From a virus, in IMG/VR virus record IMGVR_UViG_3300037805_000644, positions 124,001-188,000 of that record: DNA of 64,000 bases. One strand, given 5' to 3'. Below the pieces are notes generated by a model. The model had not been told where the DNA came from, searched no databases, and saw nothing but the letters and a program-made list of their open reading frames with translations. Numbering within the stretch: the first letter of the stretch is position 1; each line of letters opens with the position of its first letter. A program made the position numbers and the translations under genes. This document shows, one piece after another, positions 22,168-29,202 of this stretch.

Positions 22168-22778
22168 TGTGTAGGGTCCCCCTGGAGGAGGTGCTTCACC
22201 ACCTCCTGGGTCAGGCGCTGGGCGCATCGTTCTCTCCCCTTGCGGATCCCCCGCTGCATGAACGTAAACTTGGCGATGCCCGGGTGGATCCATGCATCTC
22301 TGGTCTCAAAGGGGGCGAACCTCAGCACCACACCACCACCTTTCTGCTTGAGAGGCACCACCAGCGGCAGGCGCTCACCCTTGGAGATCTTGCCTGATTG
22401 CTTCATGCCCCTCTCGCGTTCGCCTTTGGTGAGCTTGAACTTCTCAGGGTGGTCTTCCTTGTGTTTCTGGGTCATCCAGGTCATCCGCCGGCTGGGGATG
22501 TCCCCTGAGGCCAGCTCAACCATCCCATACCAGGTGGATTGGATCTCGATGGTGGATCCACCTCGGATGCGGTAGCTCCAGGACTTAGGGAAATCGGCAC
22601 CCCCGTCCGGGTCCCGCACAGACCACCCCCGCTTGGCGAAGTCTTTGAGACCTTCCTCAACCACAGACGCAATGAGGCATTTGGCTAGGTCCTCCAGCAC
22701 CTCGGGGGTGATGGGGATACTAGACATCTTCGACCACGGCTTACCGTAAACACCACGTACTCGGCGAGTATCACTCAT
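22164..22778 (-). CDS. Possible tail-completion/connector protein (204 aa)
   Basis: A long N-terminal helix (ITPEVLEDLAKCLIASVVEEGLKDFAKR) is followed by a Trp-rich beta region. The ending, AWIHPGIAKFTFMQRGIRKGRER, recalls the HPG-containing end of HK97 gp10-like tail-completion proteins. The ATG at 22778 lacks a good ribosome binding site; an ATG at 22727 is an alternative start. The head-tail connection role is a weak inference from the HPG pattern and context. Confidence 0.5.
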   Translation of the reverse strand: MSDTRRVRGVYGKPWSKMSSIPITPEVLEDLAKCLIASVVEEGLKDFAKRGWSVRDPDGGADFPKSWSYRIRGGSTIEIQSTWYGMVELASGDIPSRRMTWMTQKHKEDHPEKFKLTKGERERGMKQSGKISKGERLPLVVPLKQKGGGVVLRFAPFETRDAWIHPGIAKFTFMQRGIRKGRERCAQRLTQEVVKHLLQGDPTQ

Positions 22779-22809
22779 GGCCCATTGTACCCTCTATCTC
22801 AGAAAAAAC

Positions 22810-22838
22810 GGTAACTCCTGAGGAGTTGGTAGTAGGCA
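22810..22838 (+). promoter_or_regulatory. Class I phage promoter-like motif
   Basis: GGTAAC (22810-22815), 17 bp, TAGGCA (22833-22838), then AGGTGAAC. The gene at 22860 begins 21 nt further on. Confidence 0.75.
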
Positions 22839-22859
22839 AGGTGAACAAGGGAGAGCAAA

Positions 22860-23294
22860 ATGAACGTGAACATCGCAAGTGTCAAGGCCCTCTACACCAA
22901 CCCTGAGTTTCTGGTCCTCCTTGCTGTGCTGGAGCTGGCTCAGGAGGAATCCGCCCGACTCCGAGCCCTGGTTGACGCCTACTCCCAGCCCATTCTGGAC
23001 AAGGCGGGGCTGGTGGACGATGAGGGAAACCCCATCACCGACCTGCGCCGGGCTTGGCTCTGCCAGGACGGCGATGCCTGCGACGCCTACTATGCTGCCC
23101 GCCTCCAGGCCAACAACGACAACGGGTTCGACCTGGGGGATAGCTGCCCGGCTCTCGTCGCTGAGAGCAGTGTCACTGACGCTGAGAATGCCTTGATTGC
23201 TGCTGCCAACACCCACTATGGGCTGCCCACCATCTACAACCTGGACCTGCGGGCAAAGTACCTGGACTTGCTCACCAACCCACCCCGCCACTAA
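22860..23294 (+). CDS. Conserved-looking hypothetical protein (144 aa)
   Basis: It starts after GGGAGAG. The protein is largely helical and acidic: NPEFLVLLAVLELAQEESARLRALVDAYSQPILD, then DACDAYYAARLQA and a C-terminal YGLPTIYNLDLRAKYLDLL. It resembles an uncharacterised family I have seen in phage and plasmid genomes; no function is known. It is isolated on the plus strand under its own class I promoter and overlaps the end of the minus-strand endonuclease by 4 nt. Confidence 0.65.
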   Translation: MNVNIASVKALYTNPEFLVLLAVLELAQEESARLRALVDAYSQPILDKAGLVDDEGNPITDLRRAWLCQDGDACDAYYAARLQANNDNGFDLGDSCPALVAESSVTDAENALIAAANTHYGLPTIYNLDLRAKYLDLLTNPPRH

Positions 23295-24289
23295 CCCCAC
23301 TCCTCTCGCAGGGGATGCCAAAGCCGCAGCATCCGCTCACCGGCGGCAATACGGGTGGCGGACCTTCCCAGATGAGCCAGGGCCCACCCCGAATGGATCT
23401 CTGATTCCGAGTACCGCACCACTGAATACCCCAAGGTATAAAACCCTTGTGCTGTCTGCACGTCATCCGCAATCCGGGCACGGGCATCCCCGAAAATGTA
23501 GCCAGGGCCATGGAAAGCTTCCCCATCACACAGAACAACCAGCTTTTGCTTGCCGAGAATAACTTTGATGTCTGCTTCCCGAGGTCTCCACACCCCCTCG
23601 AAATCAAGGCTAATCCAATCGTTCAAGACATGGGAATACCCCTGAGCGGCCAGAGTTTCCCCAAAGCCCCTCTCCAATGCGGATCCGCCACCAAATCTAC
23701 GTTTGATTTCTGCGGCTTTCTGCTCTGGGGTCATGGCGTTCCATGCCTGGTGTGCTTTTTGGATGTTAGCTGTGCAGGCCACCTTTTTCCGCAGGGCTGC
23801 CAATTCTCGGTAGCCCCCGACACCAAAATGATCTTCTGCGATGGCCTTGAAAGTTTTGTAAGGGATCCCGAGCCTCCGGGTAAGCCCGCCCACCGTCTCC
23901 CCCGCCCTGTAACCAGAGGCCACTTCACGGTAAAGGGGGTCCCCTTTCTGCCAGTTGCAGATGTCTTCGGGTTGGGGTCGGGAGATGACCTCGGGCAGGG
24001 TCGGGTGCTGCACCTGGGTTTTCTCATACCTGCGCTTGCCCAGCCGATTGCGGAGTTCCTGGCAGGAAGGGCACCTTTTACGGTGAACCTTTTTGGGGTC
24101 CTGAACCTCCCAAACCCCGCCACACTTACGACATTCGGGGTACCCCCGATACTGGGCACGACCCTGCCGCCACCGCTCTCGGAGGGCCAGGTGCTCGGGA
24201 TCGGGGTTGAACCGGAAATGCTGAGACAACGCTCGGTTGTTCCTTACGGACTTACCGCACACCTCACAGGAACCAAGAAACGACCCCAT
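23291..24289 (-). CDS. Zinc-finger endonuclease, Vsr-like (homing type)
   Basis: 332 residues, with the ATG at 24289 preceded by GGAGG. The N-terminus has a Cys/His finger (CEVCGKSVRNNRALSQHF) and a second four-Cys module (CRKCGGVW, CPSCQE). A helical DNA-binding middle follows (RLGIPYKTFKAIAEDHFG). The C-terminal nuclease-like domain contains READIKVILGKQKLVVLCDGEAFHG, resembling Vsr/EDxHD homing nucleases. Its 5' end overlaps the 3' end of the structural gene at 24264 by 26 nt, consistent with insertion exactly at the gene end. Confidence 0.72.
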   Translation of the reverse strand: MGSFLGSCEVCGKSVRNNRALSQHFRFNPDPEHLALRERWRQGRAQYRGYPECRKCGGVWEVQDPKKVHRKRCPSCQELRNRLGKRRYEKTQVQHPTLPEVISRPQPEDICNWQKGDPLYREVASGYRAGETVGGLTRRLGIPYKTFKAIAEDHFGVGGYRELAALRKKVACTANIQKAHQAWNAMTPEQKAAEIKRRFGGGSALERGFGETLAAQGYSHVLNDWISLDFEGVWRPREADIKVILGKQKLVVLCDGEAFHGPGYIFGDARARIADDVQTAQGFYTLGYSVVRYSESEIHSGWALAHLGRSATRIAAGERMLRLWHPLREEWG

Positions 24290-25781
24290 CACAAACCTCC
24301 ACTACCAGCCGGTACACCAAGTACAGGCTGATAGGGGAAATACCGTAGCTGGTGTTCTCCCAAACCTTGGTGCGCCCGCGCTTCTCATTGTGGTCTGGGA
24401 CGGAGCCCTTCTCAGTCTGGAGCGGGGTGACCACCTCGGGCCCTTCGGGGTAGGTGGGCCCTGCCCAGCCTTCATCCTGATCGTAAGACCGCTCACCGGT
24501 CACCGGCATCCGGGGGTACATCGGAGCAGGCTCACCCGACTTCGGGCGGGTCTCGGGCCAGGGGAGTTCCGTGGTCCCGTCGATGGGCATCCGGTACCGG
24601 ATGTCGCCCTCAGCGAGATATCCGATGTTGAAATGCTGCTGGAGCAGGTTACCCCGGTGCGTGGGCCTCCGCACTGGACCCACGCTGTACCGCTCATTGG
24701 TCTGCTTGACGATGAAATCCCGCTGGGTGAGGAGAGGAGAGGGACCCGTCCACACCTCGTACTGGTGTTCCTTGTGCCGCCCCAGGGAGGTCTGGGAGAT
24801 GCGGCGCTCCGCGTCGTCAGGGGCGATGATGGTCTCAAAGGGGCCGTCGTACCCACCAACGAATCCTGTCCCATAGCAGGTCAGGCAGTTGTTCTCAGGC
24901 TGCTTGCTGTACTCCAGCGCACGCACATCCTCACGGGTGCATTCGCAGGGTGATCCACAATGCTTGCGGATAAACAGCTTCACCCGTTCACCACCACACC
25001 CGAGGATCCACTGGTTGCGGCGCACCGCCTCTTCCCAGATGTAATCCATGCTCTCAACCTCGGCGGTTGAGAGTGGTTTGGTTTGGTTGAGGGGGGTCTC
25101 AGTGTAGCCGGAAGGGGTCTCGGAGTCGATGACCACAGTGGTCAGCCGATACCAGTTCCACTTGTCTAGGCCCGAGGCCACGTAGTTGGCGGGGGCCCAG
25201 TATTCGACACGAACAACGGAATCCGCTGTCGGGATGACAGCGTGCTCTACGCTCTCGGTCCCCACCTCAAACCGTGCCTGGTTGATGAGGGTCACCTCAC
25301 CCGCAGGGCCAAACACCTCCGAAACGGGGACCTCTACATCATCAATGTAGACGGTCAGGTCAGCAGGGTGGTTGGCGAATGTCGGTTTGTCATAGGGGGC
25401 CGCATCACGCTGCTTGCAGATTCGGCGGGTGGTTCGGAACTGGAACCTGCGATCATTGGGCTTGTCGCCCTTGAAATTCCAGGCGACATCCCACCGCACT
25501 GTCTCTGAGACGAACTGGAGGTCCGTCCGGTCCCGGTAAAACCCGGACCCGATGGGGAACTCGTTGATGCGGTAAAAGGGCCCCCGGTCGGAGCTGTCCG
25601 ACCGATAGACGTTCACACCTACAACGTGATAGGGGGTGTTGCCGGATAGGAGGGTGGGGTTATCCCACCGGAGATCGATCACCCCTGGCAGGTACGGGCT
25701 TACCGCCGCCCCGTCACTGGGAGGGAGGGGGTAGCCCCCCCCACCAAACCCAGAACTCTTAGGATCCCATCCAGCGGCCAT
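24264..25781 (-). CDS. Probable virion protein with Cys-rich zinc motif (505 aa)
   Basis: The N-terminus is Gly/Pro-rich (GWDPKSSGFGGGGYPLPPSDG), followed by beta-rich domains. A four-cysteine module lies at about residues 275-310 (CGSPCEC, then NNCLTCYGTGFVGGY). This Cys arrangement occurs in head-tail connector or neck-type proteins of large phages. The last 20 residues overlap the downstream endonuclease gene. The structural role is inferred from composition and context. Confidence 0.6.
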   Translation of the reverse strand: MAAGWDPKSSGFGGGGYPLPPSDGAAVSPYLPGVIDLRWDNPTLLSGNTPYHVVGVNVYRSDSSDRGPFYRINEFPIGSGFYRDRTDLQFVSETVRWDVAWNFKGDKPNDRRFQFRTTRRICKQRDAAPYDKPTFANHPADLTVYIDDVEVPVSEVFGPAGEVTLINQARFEVGTESVEHAVIPTADSVVRVEYWAPANYVASGLDKWNWYRLTTVVIDSETPSGYTETPLNQTKPLSTAEVESMDYIWEEAVRRNQWILGCGGERVKLFIRKHCGSPCECTREDVRALEYSKQPENNCLTCYGTGFVGGYDGPFETIIAPDDAERRISQTSLGRHKEHQYEVWTGPSPLLTQRDFIVKQTNERYSVGPVRRPTHRGNLLQQHFNIGYLAEGDIRYRMPIDGTTELPWPETRPKSGEPAPMYPRMPVTGERSYDQDEGWAGPTYPEGPEVVTPLQTEKGSVPDHNEKRGRTKVWENTSYGISPISLYLVYRLVVEVCDGVVSWFL

Positions 25782-25787
25782 CTAACC

Positions 25788-26090
25788 TCACTCCTCAGTC
25801 GTAACCGGGAGGTCCTTGTGGTTCTTCTGCACCACCTGGACCTTGTTGTCCGGGGTGATCTTCCACGGCGTGCCCTTCTCAATGCCGCACCGCTTGGCAA
25901 TGCCTTCCATGACGCCCTGACCCTGGCCCTCGATGGCGCCGATCCGGCCAAGGATGGCCGCCTTGCGGACTTCGAGCTGGCCGATCTGGTTGTAGCTGGC
26001 GTTGGCCTGGGCCTGGAGCTGCTGGAGCTGTGCGATCTCAGCCGGAGCCAACTCACCCTGAATGCCGTTGTTGTTCTCGTTCTTACTCAT
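25788..26090 (-). CDS. Coiled-coil protein (100 aa)
   Basis: The ATG at 26090 has GGAGAC upstream; an ATG 15 nt earlier is possible. The middle is a Gln/Ala-rich heptad-like helix (AEIAQLQQLQAQANASYNQIGQLEVRKAAILGRI), with a short beta end (KITPDNKVQVV). The pattern resembles small prefoldin-like or tail-chaperone-like phage proteins, without a firm family match. Confidence 0.6.
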   Translation of the reverse strand: MSKNENNNGIQGELAPAEIAQLQQLQAQANASYNQIGQLEVRKAAILGRIGAIEGQGQGVMEGIAKRCGIEKGTPWKITPDNKVQVVQKNHKDLPVTTEE

Positions 26091-26136
26091 GATACGGGTC
26101 TCCATTTATCTCCCCCTACATTAAGGGGTGCCGACT

Positions 26137-26409
26137 CTACCCGCCCGGCTGGGCATCCGTACCCATCTCCACCGCCGTCTCCACCTCTGCTCTCACCCGC
26201 AAGGCGGAGAGGAAATTGAGCAGGTGGACACCAAGACGGCTACCTAGCACTAGCCGTCGGGGGGTCATCCTTTGGGTGTTCTTGTGGAAAGAGTAATACA
26301 CCACACCATCCTGGTCCGTGTACTCGTAAACCCTCTTGCCGGCAACAGCAGCCTCCATCAGGCGCTGTTCAGAGGTCGCCTCAAGGCTTGAGGATTTGCT
26401 GGTGGTCAT
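26137..26409 (-). CDS. Hypothetical protein (90 aa)
   Basis: The start at 26409 follows AGGAG; the frame extends upstream into the thyX region but without a ribosome binding site. The N-terminus is Ser/Thr-rich, then RVYEYTDQDGVVYYSFHKNT and a basic RRLVLGSRLGVHLLNFL segment. No family is recognised. A good class II element lies 46 nt upstream. Confidence 0.55.
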   Translation of the reverse strand: MTTSKSSSLEATSEQRLMEAAVAGKRVYEYTDQDGVVYYSFHKNTQRMTPRRLVLGSRLGVHLLNFLSALRVRAEVETAVEMGTDAQPGG

Positions 26410-26445
26410 AGGGAACTCCTGGCGGGGGGTCTTCTCACTTGGGGT

Positions 26446-26456
26446 GCGGGTATAGG
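26446..26456 (-). promoter_or_regulatory. Class II (CTATACCC) promoter-like element
   Basis: The minus strand reads GCCTATACCCG, one of the best matches to the shared core. It is 46 nt upstream of the gene starting at 26409. On the plus strand the same bases sit about 35 nt upstream of thyX, so direction cannot be settled from this site alone. Confidence 0.45.
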
Positions 26457-26485
26457 CAGAAGACCGCAACCCCAAAGGAGCAAGG

Positions 26486-27424
26486 ATGCCTCTTCCAGAC
26501 CACCTCCAGCAATTCCAGGACCACCCCATCAGGGTGCTGGATGACGGCCACGTCCAGCTCATTGACGTGATGGGCGACGACATGACCATCGTTGACGCTG
26601 CACGGGTCAGCTATGGCAAGGGCACCAAGCGGATGTCCGCAGACCGCCACCTCATCCGCTACCTCATGCGGCACCGCCACACGAGCCCCTTCGAGATGTG
26701 CTCGATCACCGTCAGGGTGCGAGTCCCTATGGACTGCTGGCGCCAGTGGATCCGCCACCGCACTGCCTCGGTCAACGAGTACAGCACCCGCTACTCCGAG
26801 GCCATCGACTCCGCCCAGGCTGCCGAGGGCAACTGGCGTGCCCAGGCCAAGGACAACAAGCAGGGCTCTGCGGGGGTGGTCACCGAGTTCCCCAAGGGGT
26901 TCCGCATGATGGACATTGAGAACACCCCTGCCATCATGGTGCCGACGACCGGCTCAGGGTACCTGAGCTTCCGGGAGCAGCAGCTCCAGGCGCTGTCCCG
27001 TGTGGTGTATGAGGAGCGTCTGGCTTTCGGCGTCGCTCGTGAGCAAGCCCGCAAAGACCTCCCGCTCTCCACGTACACCGAGGCGTACTGGAAGATGGAC
27101 CTGCACAACCTCTTCCACTTTCTCCGGCTCCGCATGGACCCCCACGCCCAGTCGGAGATCCGGGAGTTCGCCAACGCCATCGCTGAGATCGTCAAGGAGT
27201 GGGTGCCTTGGGCCTGGGAAGCCTTCGAGGACTACCAGCTCGGGGGCATGTACCTCACCAAGTTTGAGCAGCAGGGCATCTCAGCCCTGCTGACCGATCT
27301 GATGGACCTCGCCAATGCAGGCGGCCCTGAGTCCGTGATGCCTGTTGCAGAGAAAGGCTCAGGGCTTACCAAGGGTCGAGAGCTGCGTGCTTTCCGGGAC
27401 AAGCTCATGAGGCTCCTGGGCTGA
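26486..27424 (+). CDS. thyX: Flavin-dependent thymidylate synthase
   Basis: 312 residues with the ThyX signature RHRTASVNEYSTR (about 90-102; consensus RHRxxSxNExSxR) that binds FAD and dUMP. RHTSPFEM and a C-terminal EAYWKMDLHNLFHFLRLR region also fit the family. It makes dTMP from dUMP using methylene-tetrahydrofolate and NAD(P)H. AAAGGAG precedes the ATG. It is longer than minimal ThyX proteins (about 220-250 aa), with an insert around residues 108-140. It works with the dCMP deaminase at 37.5 kb to supply dTTP for phage DNA. Confidence 0.95.
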   Translation: MPLPDHLQQFQDHPIRVLDDGHVQLIDVMGDDMTIVDAARVSYGKGTKRMSADRHLIRYLMRHRHTSPFEMCSITVRVRVPMDCWRQWIRHRTASVNEYSTRYSEAIDSAQAAEGNWRAQAKDNKQGSAGVVTEFPKGFRMMDIENTPAIMVPTTGSGYLSFREQQLQALSRVVYEERLAFGVAREQARKDLPLSTYTEAYWKMDLHNLFHFLRLRMDPHAQSEIREFANAIAEIVKEWVPWAWEAFEDYQLGGMYLTKFEQQGISALLTDLMDLANAGGPESVMPVAEKGSGLTKGRELRAFRDKLMRLLG

Positions 27425-27457
27425 CACCCTCCCGTCTTTCGGGCGGTAGAGTCCCCC

Positions 27458-27805
27458 ATGAATGGCGGACTTCACCTTTATCTAATCCAGGCGCACACCA
27501 CTGGGGCCTTCAAGGTCGGCCGCTCCTCTAACCCGGAGCGGCGCTTGAAGGAACTCCAGACAGGCAGCCCTTTCGAGCTTCGGATCATCCTCGTGATCGA
27601 GAACTCAGGGCACCGTGAGAAACCCCTCCACCGCCGACTGCACGGGTACCGATCCCAGGGCCACCTCAAGGGAGAGTGGTTCATTGAACCCGCCCTGGGT
27701 GAGCTTCCTGACGATGTCTATGATCAGCTCGATCTGGACACGGTCAATGAGTGGTGGGTGTCCGAAGCCGGGCCCATCCACCACCCGGGACCCCCCACCC
27801 GGTAA
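27458..27805 (+). CDS. T5orf172/GIY-YIG-like protein
   Basis: 115 residues. HLYLIQAHTTGAFKVGRSSNPERRLKELQTGSP followed by HREKPLHRRL and GEWF matches the T5orf172/Mug113 branch of the GIY-YIG nuclease superfamily. In this branch Y-I, K-V-G, R and H positions replace the classical GIY..YIG. A GTAGAGT element ends only 5 nt before the ATG and no ribosome binding site is visible, so the mRNA could be leaderless. It may be a small DNA-cutting or mobile protein; activity is unproven. Confidence 0.8.
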   Translation: MNGGLHLYLIQAHTTGAFKVGRSSNPERRLKELQTGSPFELRIILVIENSGHREKPLHRRLHGYRSQGHLKGEWFIEPALGELPDDVYDQLDLDTVNEWWVSEAGPIHHPGPPTR

Positions 27806-27830
27806 CAGCACACCCCCTTTCGAGTAGAGA
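27801..27830 (+). promoter_or_regulatory. Weak class I promoter-like motif
   Basis: GGTAAC (27801-27806), 18 bp, TAGAGA (27825-27830). The -35 overlaps the stop of the preceding gene, as at 1304 and 5824. It precedes the membrane protein gene at 27854. Confidence 0.45.
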
Positions 27831-27853
27831 CCCTGAACTTCTAGGGGACCCCC

Positions 27854-28102
27854 ATGGATGAAGACCTGGACAACCTGCCCCTCTGGGTGGCAGCTCTTGC
27901 GGTATTGACCCTGATGATCACCCACATGATCCCGCTGGTGTTCCTGGCAACCGCCGCTTGGGTGCTGGGTTCTGCGGTCTCAAGCTCCACCTGGGTATCT
28001 GCCCTATTGATTATTCTGACGGTAGCCGTTTACGACACCCTGTGGAACCGCACGGTGGACCGCCTCATTCTGAGGTACGGCGATCCAGGAGAGCAAGAAT
28101 GA
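27854..28102 (+). CDS. Small membrane protein, two TM helices (82 aa)
   Basis: Residues about 9-34 and 36-57 are hydrophobic (LWVAALAVLTLMITHMI and VFLATAAWVLGSAV...LLIILTVAV), with an acidic N-terminus (MDEDLDN) and a charged tail. It is probably an inner-membrane protein. It overlaps the next gene by 4 nt (ATGA). No family is recognised. Confidence 0.6.
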   Translation: MDEDLDNLPLWVAALAVLTLMITHMIPLVFLATAAWVLGSAVSSSTWVSALLIILTVAVYDTLWNRTVDRLILRYGDPGEQE

Positions 28103-28455
28103 ACGACGACGATAACATCATCTTTTACGAGAACGGCCGGGGTGGCGCAGCAGTGTCCTTGGATGGCGGGGTCTCCGTGATCGTCCCCACCGGAAGGTCC
28201 CTCAACCTAGCGGACACCCCCGTATGGGAAGAAACCGACTTTGAGCATACGGAGGTCCTGCTCACGAGGGTGCAACAGAAAGCCCTCCAGGATCACCTGG
28301 ACCGGGGGCCCCTCACCCCCTTGGAGGAGATGGCAGAGAACTTGCGGCGGGAGTCAACCCTGCGGAAACGTCGTGAGAACGCCCCTCAGAACTTCTGCAA
28401 GTATCGGGGCAAGCTAGGCGAGCGCACCTTGGTGGTCCTGTCCGAGACAGATTGA
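28099..28455 (+). CDS. Hypothetical protein (118 aa)
   Basis: The ATG overlaps the stop of the membrane-protein gene. The protein starts acidic (MNDDDNIIFYENG), has a small beta region and ends in a basic helical part (AENLRRESTLRKRRENAP). Its 3' end overlaps the convergent GIY-YIG gene by 42 nt. Unknown function. Confidence 0.6.
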   Translation: MNDDDNIIFYENGRGGAAVSLDGGVSVIVPTGRSLNLADTPVWEETDFEHTEVLLTRVQQKALQDHLDRGPLTPLEEMAENLRRESTLRKRRENAPQNFCKYRGKLGERTLVVLSETD

Positions 28456-29124
28456 GCGCCACTCTCCTGGCGTAGGGGGCTTCCAGGTGGGGTCGGACAC
28501 CCAAGGGTGGCTCGGCCCCTCACCCCTGCACAGCAACGAATTCGAGGGGGTCCAGCACAGGCGTGCTTTCCCCCGCTTCCCCCTCTTGAGTGCGTACTCT
28601 GCCCTCAGCGCCTCCGACCTGCTGTAGTAAGGCCCGTGCAGAGCCCTCGCCTCCCAGGGACGATGCTTTGAGGTGTACCTCCCCCCCAGAGGGTTCCCAG
28701 GCTTCCCATTTGCATAGAGCCCGTTATGCTCCCGTAGCCGCCTCGCCGGCTCAGTGGTCATGCCTACATAAAAGAACCCGGGCAAGGGGCCCCGCTTCCC
28801 CACGCGGGCCTGGAGGCTCTGCACCACATACACCCAAAAGAGCCGCAAGGGGAGTTCAGGAACTTTCTTGTTGAGGCACCCTTCCCCCGCTGCCTGAGCA
28901 AGCAAGATCGCCCTGGCCTCACCCTCCCGGGCAGACTCCTCACTCGGGAACTCTTCGAGTATGGTGGAGGTCACCCCCTCCCAGGTGTGTGAGTCGTGGA
29001 AAGTCAGGGCTCGGGCGGAGGTCACCCCAAAAGTAAATCCACCCTCCTCGAAAACCATCCGGTACAGCAACCAGGGGTGGACCTGGGGAGCTTTTCTGGG
29101 GGATCGCCTTTTTTTTCGTTTCAT
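28414..29124 (-). CDS. GIY-YIG endonuclease-like protein (236 aa)
   Basis: A basic N-terminus (MKRKKRRSPRKAP) precedes two related segments. The first (about 19-95) has LYRMVFEEGGFTFGVTSARALTFH and a conserved Glu, like a degenerate T5orf172/GIY-YIG unit. The second (about 97-190) is clearer: FWVYVVQSL, FFYVGMTTEPARRLREHNG, KHRPWEARALHGPYYSRSEALRAEYALKR. Tandem GIY-YIG-like domains are unusual. The ATG at 29124 has no ribosome binding site, because the divergent class I promoter starts 3 nt away. It is probably a mobile or DNA-processing nuclease. Confidence 0.72.
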   Translation of the reverse strand: MKRKKRRSPRKAPQVHPWLLYRMVFEEGGFTFGVTSARALTFHDSHTWEGVTSTILEEFPSEESAREGEARAILLAQAAGEGCLNKKVPELPLRLFWVYVVQSLQARVGKRGPLPGFFYVGMTTEPARRLREHNGLYANGKPGNPLGGRYTSKHRPWEARALHGPYYSRSEALRAEYALKRGKRGKARLCWTPSNSLLCRGEGPSHPWVSDPTWKPPTPGEWRSICLGQDHQGALA

Positions 29125-29126
29125 CG

Positions 29127-29155
29127 GGTAACTCTGAGAAAGTCAGTAGTAGGTA
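29127..29155 (+). promoter_or_regulatory. Class I phage promoter-like motif
   Basis: GGTAAC (29127-29132), 17 bp, TAGGTA (29150-29155), then AGGTGAAC. It lies 47 nt upstream of the lipoprotein gene at 29203 and abuts the divergent GIY-YIG gene. Confidence 0.75.
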
Positions 29156-29202
29156 AGGTGAACTGAGGACGCTGTGGAGCAAAACCTCATAAGGAGATCG
29201 TC

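Noticed and set aside
754-27452. GTAGAGT elements (754-760, 27446-27452, and minus strand near 26130) as a third promoter class
   Set aside because: Only three or four loose matches, no shared -35 and varied distance to the genes; not enough to claim.
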